From positions 1-5,250 of the forward strand of contig JAJRAE010000152.1 in assembly GCA_028682985.1 (NCBI GenBank): 5,250 nucleotides of DNA, written 5' to 3'. Source of the DNA: Methanobacterium sp. (lineage in GTDB: Archaea; Methanobacteriota; Methanobacteria; Methanobacteriales; Methanobacteriaceae). The translations under genes and the position numbers were made by a program. This document shows, piece by piece, positions 1-5,250 of the stretch. The notes below the pieces were generated by a model. That model worked only from the letters and a program-made list of their open reading frames with translations. It made no database searches and was not told the DNA's origin. Within the stretch, counting starts at the first letter, position 1, and the number at the start of each line of letters is the position of its first letter.

Positions 1-1
1 A

Positions 2-118
2 GAAAAAGGAGCGAATGCAATTATCGGGACCCGTGTGGCCTACCATAACCTTGGAGGAACGATGGGTAACACAATTATGGTAACTGTGATTGGCACTGCT
101 GTTTCTTATAAGGATTGA
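2..118 (+). CDS. YbjQ/UPF0145 family protein, C-terminal fragment (gene begins before the window)
   Basis: The reading frame is open from the left edge and ends at TGA 116-118, giving the last 38 residues. It reads EKGANAIIGTRVAYHNLGG, then a short glycine turn and a terminal strand ending VTVIGTAVSYKD. This is the C-terminal half of the YbjQ/UPF0145 fold: the GA-A-II-G helix-strand motif, the Tyr-containing strand and the closing GTAV strand. Family members are small soluble oligomeric proteins, sometimes annotated as heavy-metal-binding domains, and their cellular role is not established. The segment is clearly similar to the C-terminus of the next gene, so the two are tandem paralogues. 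The 31-base gap to that gene has room for its ribosome binding site but no evident promoter or terminator, so co-transcription is likely. The N-terminus and total length are not visible. Confidence 0.85.
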   Translation, partial: EKGANAIIGTRVAYHNLGGTMGNTIMVTVIGTAVSYKD

Positions 119-136
119 TAAGATTCTAAATTTCTT

Positions 137-141
137 AGGAG
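137..141 (+). promoter_or_regulatory. Shine-Dalgarno AGGAG that decides a TTG start
   Basis: AGGAG lies 8 bases before TTG 150. It sits between the stop of the upstream YbjQ gene (TGA 116-118) and that TTG. It is the reason for preferring TTG 150 over the in-frame TTG at 90. Confidence 0.65.
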
Positions 142-149
142 AAATTTAT

Positions 150-977
150 TTGTCATCAATAAAAAATAATTATTTCTTTGAAAAACGCTGGGCATTAGCT
201 GCGATTACTATAGGGTTTTTAGTTGGTTTTTTCTCGGCCTACCTCTGTATTATCTGGCATCTTGTAATTTTTGGTTTCAACATAATGTATATTGTCTCTC
301 CATTGTTGGCAGGTTTAGTTGAAACGATAATCGCACGTAGGAAATATGGTAAAAGTACAGGCGCGATTAGCGCTCTTTTAACATTTATTCTAATCAATAT
401 TTACGGTTGGTTTTTACCCGGAACTTTCGTTGATCCAACTAAAGAGCCCGCTTCATTGAGTTTAATTACATTAATAGCCATTGGATTAACTATTCAGGCT
501 GCATTCCCCATACTAGTTAATTATATCCTGTTTGTGGTAATAGTGGGTATTTTTGTAAGGCTAATCAGTCTTCCATCCAGAATAGCAGGAAGAGCAAAGA
601 AAAAGGAAGACCGAGAATTGGTTAGAGGCGAAGAGATAATCTTCGAAGGATTAACAGAACCATTGGTATCTACACCTGATTTAGAGGGAGAGAATATCAG
701 TGACTATGTTGGTATGGTGACTGGGGAAGCAATTGCTGAAGAAAAAGAGTCTCAGGGTGTTTTAAACAAGATCCTGAAGATGGTTCAACCACTTGAACTT
801 GAGGATCTTAACCTGATTGACGCACGGGAACAAGCTGTAGCCCGCATGCTTAAGAATGCTGAATCATTAGGTGCTACTACTGTGGTTGAAATTTTAATTG
901 ACTATGTATCAGTGGGTGGTCTGCAGGGCAGCGCCACCATTGTCACCGCCACTGGAACCGCAGTCATTTTGAAATAA
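150..977 (+). CDS. Membrane protein with C-terminal YbjQ/UPF0145 domain
   Basis: The preferred TTG start gives 275 residues. Residues about 14-141 are strongly hydrophobic, with four to five likely membrane segments (about 14-36, 38-61, 69-89, 102-121, 123-141). A basic, charged linker follows (about 143-170, with RAKKKEDRE), which suggests that the C-terminal domain faces the cytoplasm. Residues about 172-275 form a complete YbjQ domain: TPDLEGENISDYVGMVTGEAI near its start, a DAREQAVARM helix, GATTVVEI and a closing GTAV strand. The biochemical role of YbjQ proteins is unknown, so I infer only a membrane-tethered version of that fold. I chose TTG 150 because AGGAG at 137-141 lies 8 bases upstream. 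The in-frame TTG at 90 would add 20 residues, lacks such a site and overlaps the preceding gene by 29 bases. I do not recognise the membrane domain as a named family. Confidence 0.8.
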   Translation: MSSIKNNYFFEKRWALAAITIGFLVGFFSAYLCIIWHLVIFGFNIMYIVSPLLAGLVETIIARRKYGKSTGAISALLTFILINIYGWFLPGTFVDPTKEPASLSLITLIAIGLTIQAAFPILVNYILFVVIVGIFVRLISLPSRIAGRAKKKEDRELVRGEEIIFEGLTEPLVSTPDLEGENISDYVGMVTGEAIAEEKESQGVLNKILKMVQPLELEDLNLIDAREQAVARMLKNAESLGATTVVEILIDYVSVGGLQGSATIVTATGTAVILK

Positions 978-987
978 ATATTATCAA

Positions 988-1023
988 TTTTTTTAAAAAG
1001 ATTTTTCTACAGTAGAAAAATTT
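988..1023 (+). terminator. T-tract terminator and adjacent palindrome after the YbjQ membrane gene
   Basis: A run of seven T (988-994) begins 11 bases after the TAA stop. T-tracts of this kind are typical archaeal termination signals and need no hairpin. Just downstream is a near-perfect inverted repeat: left arm ATTTTTCTAC (1001-1010), one A, right arm GTAGAAAAAT (1012-1021). As RNA it would form a 9-bp stem with a CAG loop, followed by more T. It may act as a second termination or processing signal, or as a binding site for a dimeric protein. The T-tract is the surer part. Confidence 0.6.
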
Positions 1024-1090
1024 AAAGTAAAAACCTGGTTTAGCTCCTTTATTTCAAATTCTAAAAGAATTCATCGAATCAGATATCACA

Positions 1091-1126
1091 ATGTTTAAAT
1101 TATTATTAACATATAAATGTTTAAAT
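1091..1126. repeat. 10-base direct repeat ATGTTTAAAT, possible operator
   Basis: ATGTTTAAAT occurs at 1091-1100 and again at 1117-1126, a 26-base start-to-start distance. The second copy ends about 20 bases before the TATA-like box at 1147. A partly inverted AACAT (1108-1112) lies between them. The position just upstream of a promoter fits a regulator binding site. The surrounding DNA is very AT-rich, however, so chance is a real alternative. Confidence 0.35.
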
Positions 1127-1146
1127 AGAGGATGATCGAACCACTA

Positions 1147-1155
1147 TTTATAAAA
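1147..1155 (+). promoter_or_regulatory. TATA-like box, distal promoter for the GT20-kinase operon
   Basis: TTTATAAAA matches the archaeal TATA consensus. Start sites usually lie about 25 bases downstream, which predicts transcription from roughly 1172-1177. That is just ahead of the Shine-Dalgarno at 1183-1189 and ATG 1199. The spacing supports a transcript that carries the leader ORF and then the glycosyltransferase. No convincing BRE is seen upstream. Confidence 0.45.
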
Positions 1156-1198
1156 AGAAGGGATAATTATTTGTGCCAATTTGGAGGGGTTATCTTTG

Positions 1199-1321
1199 AT
1201 GTTCTTAATAAAAAATATCTTTGCATCGTTTTTAATTTATACTCCCACTAAAATGGCATCTATAAATAAATATCCACTAATAGACGGGAGAAAGTTAAAT
1301 GAGTTCAGAATTTTTAATTGA
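1199..1321 (+). CDS. Possible 40-codon leader ORF overlapping the GT20 start
   Basis: ATG 1199 opens a 40-residue frame (begins MFLIKNIFASFLIYTPTKMA) that ends at TGA 1319-1321. GGAGGGG (1183-1189) lies 9 bases upstream and is the strongest Shine-Dalgarno in the intergenic region, stronger than the one in front of the glycosyltransferase. An in-frame TTG at 1196 is an alternative start. The frame overlaps the first 23 bases of the GT20 gene in a different reading frame, an arrangement that could couple or limit translation of that gene. The peptide has a hydrophobic N-terminal half and matches no family I recognise. Low-complexity AT-rich DNA readily yields chance ORFs of this size, and an overlapping 39-codon frame exists here too, so the case rests on the ribosome binding site and the TATA spacing. 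Confidence 0.35.
   Translation: MFLIKNIFASFLIYTPTKMASINKYPLIDGRKLNEFRIFN
1261..1268 (+). promoter_or_regulatory. Second TATA-like box, possible proximal promoter
   Basis: TATAAATA lies inside the possible leader ORF. A start about 25 bases downstream (around 1287-1290) would give a very short leader for ATG 1299 that lacks the leader ORF. This would place the Shine-Dalgarno (1287-1290) at the extreme 5' end of the transcript. It is an alternative or additional promoter, seen only as a sequence match. Confidence 0.3.
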
Positions 1322-2819
1322 TAAAGAAATAATTGTATCCTCCAACCGGGGGCCTGTGGTTTTTAAAAAGAATGAAGAAGGAGAAATTGAATTAATCAGA
1401 GGTGCTGGGGGTATAGTAGGGTCCATGATACCCTTCCTGGTGCAGACCCACGGAACCTGGGTCTCATCAGCCATAGGCGAATATGACCACTACATGAACA
1501 CTAAATATGAAGATAAAGTACCCGTACCTTTGGATAACCCTGAATATTATGTTCAATTTGTTAAAACAGAAGAAGAAGATTACAATCGGTTCAATGGGAA
1601 ATTTGCCAATCCACTGTTATGGTTCATACACCATTCCATGTGGAACCCTCCCTACTCACCATGCGCCGATGATGAACTACACCAGGCCTGGGACTCCTAC
1701 AAACATGTAAACTCCATGTTTGCCCAGGCCATAATAAAAGATATTCAAAAGTCAGAGAAAACACCCATAGTTATGCTGCAAGACTACCATATCTACCTGG
1801 TGCCTGAGATGATCCGTAAGGAACACCCTGATGTACTGATGAGCCAGTTTGTCCATATACCTTTCCCTTCACCCGAAATCTTCCAGCAACTGCCCAATCA
1901 TATGCAGAAAGAAATACTGGGAAGCATACTCACCAATAATGTTCTGGGCTTCCACATCCCCCGCTATATGAACAACTTCCTGCAAACCGTTAAACTCATC
2001 CTACCCGATGCAAACGTGGACATTATGGGAGGAAATATCCTTTACCAGGGACATGTCTGCCACGTACGGACATACCCCATCAGTATAGACCAGGAAACAA
2101 TAAAAAATCAGGCCAAAAGCCCCCAAGTTCTGGCCAAAAAGGATGAAGTGGATGAAATAATAGGAGACTGCAAACTCATCTACCGAACCGACCGGGCAGA
2201 CCTCTCAAAAAATATAATCAGAGGATTCCAGGCCTACGATATGTTCCTGGAAAAATATCCCGAATGGAGAGAGAAAGTTAAATTCGTAGCCACCCTAATG
2301 CCCTCCAGACAGGACATTAAAATCTACCGAGAATACACTGACAATATAAGGGACCTAGTTAAGGAAATAAACAATAAATACGCAACCCCCAATTGGGAGC
2401 CAATCAAATACATCTGCCGGGGAGACTATGACCTGGTAATCGCCCTACTAAAAAGATACGACGTACTTCTGGTCAACCCCATACTGGACGGTATGAATAT
2501 CGTAGCCAAGGAAGGAAGTGCAATCAACGAAAATAAAGGTGTACTGGTTCTTTCAACTGGAGCAGGCTGCTATGAGGAATTAAAAGAAGGTGCCATCTGC
2601 ATAAATCCCTACGATCTTAGACAAACAGCCGAATCCCTGGACATGGCCTTACTAATGGATGATAAAACCAAAGAAGAGCTTCAGAAAAACGCCATATCTG
2701 CCCTAAAAGCAAATGACTTGAACAGGTGGACCTCCAGCCAGTTAGATGATATAGAAGCAGTGCTGATTGAAAAACAGAACCTGTCTCCTGATTCAAAAGA
2801 AGGAATAGAGATGAATTAA
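1299..2819 (+). CDS. GT20 glycosyltransferase, OtsA-like (trehalose-6-phosphate synthase family)
   Basis: The 506-residue protein is somewhat longer than E. coli OtsA and belongs to the same retaining glycosyltransferase family, which joins an NDP-sugar to a sugar phosphate in the cytoplasm. Family landmarks appear in order: SNRGPV (15-20), GAGGIVGS (35-42), W54, Y95 and W108, QDYH with D162, HIPFP with H186, R299/K304 in DRADLSK, SR with R337, and DGMNIVAKE with D397 and E405. The R/K and D/E spacings equal those of OtsA R262/K267 and D361/E369, so the donor and phosphate sites look intact. The acceptor-side region differs: WVSSAIGE replaces WFGWSG, and Y-to-W spacing is about four residues longer. 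Glucose 6-phosphate is the likely but unproven acceptor. The start is firm: TAA directly precedes ATG, and GGAG (1287-1290) lies 8 bases upstream. It is likely the first main gene of an operon with the kinase that follows. Confidence 0.88.
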   Translation: MSSEFLIDKEIIVSSNRGPVVFKKNEEGEIELIRGAGGIVGSMIPFLVQTHGTWVSSAIGEYDHYMNTKYEDKVPVPLDNPEYYVQFVKTEEEDYNRFNGKFANPLLWFIHHSMWNPPYSPCADDELHQAWDSYKHVNSMFAQAIIKDIQKSEKTPIVMLQDYHIYLVPEMIRKEHPDVLMSQFVHIPFPSPEIFQQLPNHMQKEILGSILTNNVLGFHIPRYMNNFLQTVKLILPDANVDIMGGNILYQGHVCHVRTYPISIDQETIKNQAKSPQVLAKKDEVDEIIGDCKLIYRTDRADLSKNIIRGFQAYDMFLEKYPEWREKVKFVATLMPSRQDIKIYREYTDNIRDLVKEINNKYATPNWEPIKYICRGDYDLVIALLKRYDVLLVNPILDGMNIVAKEGSAINENKGVLVLSTGAGCYEELKEGAICINPYDLRQTAESLDMALLMDDKTKEELQKNAISALKANDLNRWTSSQLDDIEAVLIEKQNLSPDSKEGIEMN

Positions 2820-2830
2820 TACTTCATTTT

Positions 2831-2835
2831 AAGGA
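2831..2835 (+). promoter_or_regulatory. Shine-Dalgarno AAGGA for the GHMP kinase
   Basis: AAGGA lies 9 bases before ATG 2845, in the 25-base gap after the GT20 stop (TAA 2817-2819). The gap contains no T-tract longer than four and no TATA box. The kinase is therefore most likely translated from the GT20 transcript. Confidence 0.55.
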
Positions 2836-2844
2836 ATTATAGAC

Positions 2845-4011
2845 ATGTCAATTCAGCTTCATGATTACCTGAAAATCGCAGAAAAAGAGAAGGACTTACC
2901 CAAAGTCATTGCCTACAACCGTATAGATGGACCGGGTTCCAGTCTAGACTTGAGTGAATTTCAGGAGACTTTCTGGAGAATCCCGGATACAAATATACCA
3001 GACCCCACCCACATAGAAGAGCCCCATATATGGACGCCGGATAAAGATCCATCAGGCAGATGGACTATGAAATTACCCCGCACAGTGGGTATAACTATAG
3101 ATACCGGGACAAAAATTGAAGCCCACCCCTTTGACCCCGACCTGATAGGGGTAAAATCAGTGGAATACAAAACAGAAGTTATAGCCGCCCCTGGTGATGT
3201 TATACCGGTCAGCCAGAACTGGCTGCTTAAAATTATGGAAATATTTAACATCAAGGGAGTTATGTTTGTCTTAAAGAACCTCCGAGAAGGCATTCAATCA
3301 TCTGGTCTAGGAGGCTCATCAACTGCCACCATAGGAGTTTGCATACTGGCCAATGAATTAGCAGGACGGCCCTTCAGTAAGATTCAGCTAATCTCCCTGG
3401 CATCCCGCATTGAACAGGGCTTTGGAGTTAGCATAACAGGAACCCAGGAACAGTCCAATGTTATATTCGGTGGAGTCACTGACTATGTTTGGTTCCCTTG
3501 GGGAAAACCGGGCTATCCCAGCACCGGTTACGGAGAATCTGTCCGTTTCGAATTACTACCACCTGAAGATTACAGGTTGCTGGAGGGTAGAACCGCCATA
3601 TTCCATTCAGGCCATCCCAGACTTAGCTCTGAGGTTAATTTGACCTGGAGAAACGCTCTTTTAACCGAGGTAGGCTATAAACTACACTCCAAAAAGATGA
3701 AAGTGGCTTACGATTTCCGGGAAGGTCTTAGACTCAAAAAATGGGATCATGTACTGGAGGCGATAGAAGAATACCGCAAGATACGCACCAAACTGTGCGA
3801 AGGATACATGGAAAACAGTAGAGAACTGCTGGAAAGAGCCAAAACCTATAAATGCACCGCATTTCCACTGGGCGCAGGAGGAGGGGGAGGAGTTCTCCTA
3901 TTTTCACCAGAACCAGAATCACTGGAACTACTCCGGGAAGATCTAAAGGGCCTCTACCGGGAAATACCCTTTAAGATCCGGTCTAAGGGTCATGAGTTAA
4001 GTAATATTTAG
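2845..4011 (+). CDS. GHMP-superfamily sugar kinase, HddA/fucokinase-like
   Basis: The 388-residue protein carries the GHMP kinase landmarks. An N-terminal motif resembles the sugar-kinase R-x-x-GGG-TD element (NRIDGPGSSLDLSEF, 25-39). The phosphate-binding loop is SSGLGGSSTAT (152-162), followed by GTQEQSNVIFGG (199-210), and motif 3 is GAGGGGGVLLFS (343-354). The last two resemble the QDQ-AFGG and GAGGGG motifs of HddA (heptose-7-phosphate 1-kinase) and the L-fucokinase kinase domain. I therefore infer ATP-dependent phosphorylation of a sugar or sugar phosphate, probably at C1, with the substrate unknown. Residue 202 is Glu where the relatives have Asp. A segment at about 40-80, rich in Pro, Trp and Asp, looks like an extra N-terminal insertion. 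The gene follows the GT20 gene by 25 bases with its own ribosome binding site, so the two probably share a pathway. The start is bounded by an in-frame TAA at 2830-2832. Confidence 0.8.
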   Translation: MSIQLHDYLKIAEKEKDLPKVIAYNRIDGPGSSLDLSEFQETFWRIPDTNIPDPTHIEEPHIWTPDKDPSGRWTMKLPRTVGITIDTGTKIEAHPFDPDLIGVKSVEYKTEVIAAPGDVIPVSQNWLLKIMEIFNIKGVMFVLKNLREGIQSSGLGGSSTATIGVCILANELAGRPFSKIQLISLASRIEQGFGVSITGTQEQSNVIFGGVTDYVWFPWGKPGYPSTGYGESVRFELLPPEDYRLLEGRTAIFHSGHPRLSSEVNLTWRNALLTEVGYKLHSKKMKVAYDFREGLRLKKWDHVLEAIEEYRKIRTKLCEGYMENSRELLERAKTYKCTAFPLGAGGGGGVLLFSPEPESLELLREDLKGLYREIPFKIRSKGHELSNI

Positions 4012-4031
4012 AATATTTACTTTCTTATCTA

Positions 4032-4039
4032 TTTTTTTT
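4032..4039 (+). terminator. T8 terminator after the GT20-kinase operon
   Basis: Eight consecutive T begin 20 bases after the kinase TAG stop, preceded by further T-rich sequence. There is no GC-rich hairpin, which fits archaeal T-tract termination. It separates the operon from the oxidoreductase gene. Confidence 0.55.
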
Positions 4040-4068
4040 AAATAACAAGATTAATTTAATTTAAAAAT
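4037..4068 (+). promoter_or_regulatory. AT-rich promoter region before the HI0933-type oxidoreductase
   Basis: TATA-like strings occur at about 4037-4044 (TTTAAATA) and within 4051-4068. The first predicts a start near 4064 and a short leader. The later ones predict a start almost at ATG 4081, that is, a leaderless or nearly leaderless mRNA. No clear Shine-Dalgarno precedes that ATG, which fits the second option. The whole gap is AT-rich, so the exact box cannot be chosen. Confidence 0.3.
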
Positions 4069-4080
4069 TAGAATTATTTT

Positions 4081-5250
4081 ATGGAAATCTACGATATTGC
4101 AGTGGTTGGCGGGGGCCCGGCTGGATGTATGGCCGCTATCCAGGGGGCCATGCATGGTAAAAAAGTTATAATACTAGATAAAAATGATAAAATCGGTCGC
4201 AAATTACTATTAACTGGAAATGGCCGCTGCAATCTTACAAATTCCTCAAATTTAGATGTTTTCATGGATAAATTTGGTAGAGAAGGTTTCTTTTATAGGG
4301 ATGCATTTCAAACCTTCAACAGTGCTGATTTACTGAAATTCTTCCAAGAATATGGTCTGGAATTTAAAGAAGAAGAGGATGGAAGAGTTTTCCCTGTGAC
4401 TGATAAGGCAGAATCCGTGCTTCATGTCTTAAATAAAGCCATTGAAGAGCTCCAAATCAAAATAATTCACAATTTCCATGTGCAACACTTGTACAAACAT
4501 TCCAAAATATTCAAATTAACATCACATAAAGATGACGTATTAACCAGCTATAGTACAATAATGGCTACCGGCGGCGCATCTTACAGATCTACCGGTTCAA
4601 CTGGGGACGGCTTCAAAATAGCCGAAAAATTAGGTCATAAAATAACAGATCTTCAACCCGGCGAAGTTCCTCTCACTTTAAAGGAGGGCTGGGCTCATGA
4701 TCTAAAGGGAATAACTCTTGATGATGTCGGCTTAAGTGTACAAATTGGTGGGAGAATTAAACCCCTAAAAAGAGGAGGTGTTCTCTTCACTCATTTCGGT
4801 CTTTCCGGCCCAGCAGTGCTGGATGTGAGTCATGAAGTAGTAAAGATATTAAAAACCCAGGGCGATTTAAAGTTGTATGTTGATTTCACACCGGATATCT
4901 ATGAAAAAGAACTGGAAGAGAATTTAATAGATGATTTCTCCAAAAGTAGTAAGAAAAATTTGAAGAACTATTTTAAAACATACCTTCCCAAAAAAATGGT
5001 GGAACCTATTTTAACCAGTATGTCCTTAGATCCTGATAGAAAACTGAATCAGATAACCAAAAAGGAACGCAAACAGTTTATTAAGATATTAAAATCCCTA
5101 CCATTAACAATTAACGGCCATCTACCATTAGATAAAGCAATGATTACCTGCGGTGGAGTTTCCCAAAAAGAAATTAACCCAAAAACAATGGAATCACGAC
5201 TGGTGCCTGATTTATATTTCGCTGGTGAAATTATTGACGGCTGCGGACAC
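4081..5250 (+). CDS. HI0933/BaiN-type FAD-dependent oxidoreductase, 3'-truncated by the window edge
   Basis: ATG 4081 opens a frame with no stop through the end of the window (390 residues, C-terminus missing). An N-terminal Rossmann FAD-binding motif is present (VVGGGPAGCMAA, 8-19), with the acidic ILDK after the second strand. The HI0933-family signature GRKLLLTGNGRCNLTN follows at 39-54. Further family blocks are MATGGASY-STGSTGDG (161-177), GEVPLTL (194-200), GVLFTHFGLSGPAVL (233-247), CGGVSQKEINPKTMESRLVP (357-376) and LYFAGEIID (378-386). The protein is a cytoplasmic FAD-dependent oxidoreductase; members are annotated NAD(P)/FAD-dependent oxidoreductase or BaiN-like, mostly with unknown substrates. 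The family's usual length suggests about 20-30 residues are missing, including the GGYN-type FAD contact. The start is firm because an in-frame TAG at 4069-4071 leaves no other plausible codon. I see no clear link to the upstream operon. Confidence 0.88.
   Translation, partial: MEIYDIAVVGGGPAGCMAAIQGAMHGKKVIILDKNDKIGRKLLLTGNGRCNLTNSSNLDVFMDKFGREGFFYRDAFQTFNSADLLKFFQEYGLEFKEEEDGRVFPVTDKAESVLHVLNKAIEELQIKIIHNFHVQHLYKHSKIFKLTSHKDDVLTSYSTIMATGGASYRSTGSTGDGFKIAEKLGHKITDLQPGEVPLTLKEGWAHDLKGITLDDVGLSVQIGGRIKPLKRGGVLFTHFGLSGPAVLDVSHEVVKILKTQGDLKLYVDFTPDIYEKELEENLIDDFSKSSKKNLKNYFKTYLPKKMVEPILTSMSLDPDRKLNQITKKERKQFIKILKSLPLTINGHLPLDKAMITCGGVSQKEINPKTMESRLVPDLYFAGEIIDGCGH

Larger units (their letters stand above)
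978..1298. other. 321-base AT-rich intergenic regulatory region
   Basis: This gap separates the YbjQ pair from the glycosyltransferase operon. In order it holds a T-tract with palindrome (988-1023), a weak 6-bp inverted repeat (AATTCT 1057-1062 with AGAATT 1066-1071), a 10-base direct repeat (1091-1126), a TATA-like box (1147-1155), a possible leader ORF (1199-1321) with its own strong ribosome binding site, and a second TATA-like box (1261-1268). I see no tRNA, rRNA, CRISPR or insertion-sequence signature in it. Its length and layout fit a promoter with a roughly 120-base untranslated or leader-peptide region. Confidence 0.6.

Noticed and set aside
1057..1071. Small inverted repeat AATTCT / AGAATT with AAA loop
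   Set aside because: Six AT-rich base pairs are too weak to call a terminator or riboswitch, and no T-tract follows.
1132..1251. 39-codon frame beginning MIEPLFIKRRDN in the intergenic gap
   Set aside because: The GAGG element abuts its ATG with no spacer, and the ATG lies upstream of the likely TATA box, so it would not be on the predicted transcript. It also shows that frames of about 40 codons arise here by chance.
1507..1710. 67-codon + frame inside the GT20 gene
   Set aside because: It lies wholly within a well-supported gene in another frame and has no recognisable domain. It is a shadow.
2961..3293. 110-codon minus-strand frame opposite the GHMP kinase
   Set aside because: It is antisense to a conserved kinase region and its translation shows no family motif. 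It is explained by the codon use of the real gene.
3877..3892. Purine-rich GGAGGAGGGGGAGGAG resembling repeated Shine-Dalgarno sites
   Set aside because: It encodes the glycine-rich GAGGGGG motif 3 of the kinase, and no suitable start codon with a credible frame follows.
3458..3922. Further short frames on both strands within the kinase gene
   Set aside because: Both overlap motif-bearing kinase sequence and have no recognisable domain.
1299..4011. Impression of more C-ending codons in the GT20-kinase pair than in its neighbours, hinting at transfer
   Set aside because: The impression was not counted. A spot look at Asn codons in the GT20 gene shows a mix of AAC and AAT, so I do not claim foreign origin.
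1..5250. Possible mobile element, CRISPR array or defence system
   Set aside because: I saw no transposase or integrase, no terminal inverted repeats, no regularly spaced repeats and no nuclease or toxin-like genes.

Overview
The window looks like chromosomal DNA from a methanogenic archaeon, most plausibly Methanobacteriales (Methanobacterium-like). This is an inference from AT-rich DNA with frequent ATA and AGA codons, archaeal TATA-like boxes, short T-tracts at gene ends instead of bacterial GC-rich hairpin terminators, and the protein types present. No rRNA or tRNA is present to fix the taxon. Every gene I can support lies on the + strand.

Left part (1-977): the 3' end of a small YbjQ/UPF0145 protein is followed after about 30 bases by a second YbjQ-type protein, whose domain is fused behind an N-terminal membrane region. 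The two YbjQ domains are clearly related and form a tandem pair. The second gene most likely starts at a TTG at 150 with a good Shine-Dalgarno, not at the further upstream TTG at 90.

Middle (978-4011): a 321-base AT-rich gap holds a T-tract terminator, a near-perfect palindrome, a 10-base direct repeat, two TATA-like boxes and a possible 40-codon leader ORF. The leader ORF has a strong Shine-Dalgarno and overlaps the next start codon out of frame. The gap leads into a likely two-gene operon. The first gene is a GT20 retaining glycosyltransferase of the OtsA (trehalose-6-phosphate synthase) superfamily. The second, 25 bases downstream, is a GHMP-superfamily sugar kinase resembling the HddA/fucokinase group. 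The GT20 enzyme keeps the OtsA catalytic residues but has an altered acceptor-side region. The kinase has Glu where its relatives have the Asp of a D-Q motif. No OtsB-like phosphatase is seen. The pair could supply and join sugar phosphates in a trehalose-like or other glycoside pathway whose product the sequence does not identify.

Right part (4012-5250): after an 8-T terminator tract, an HI0933/BaiN-type FAD-dependent oxidoreductase begins at 4081 and runs off the window end, probably lacking only its last few tens of residues. It has no obvious functional link to the sugar genes.
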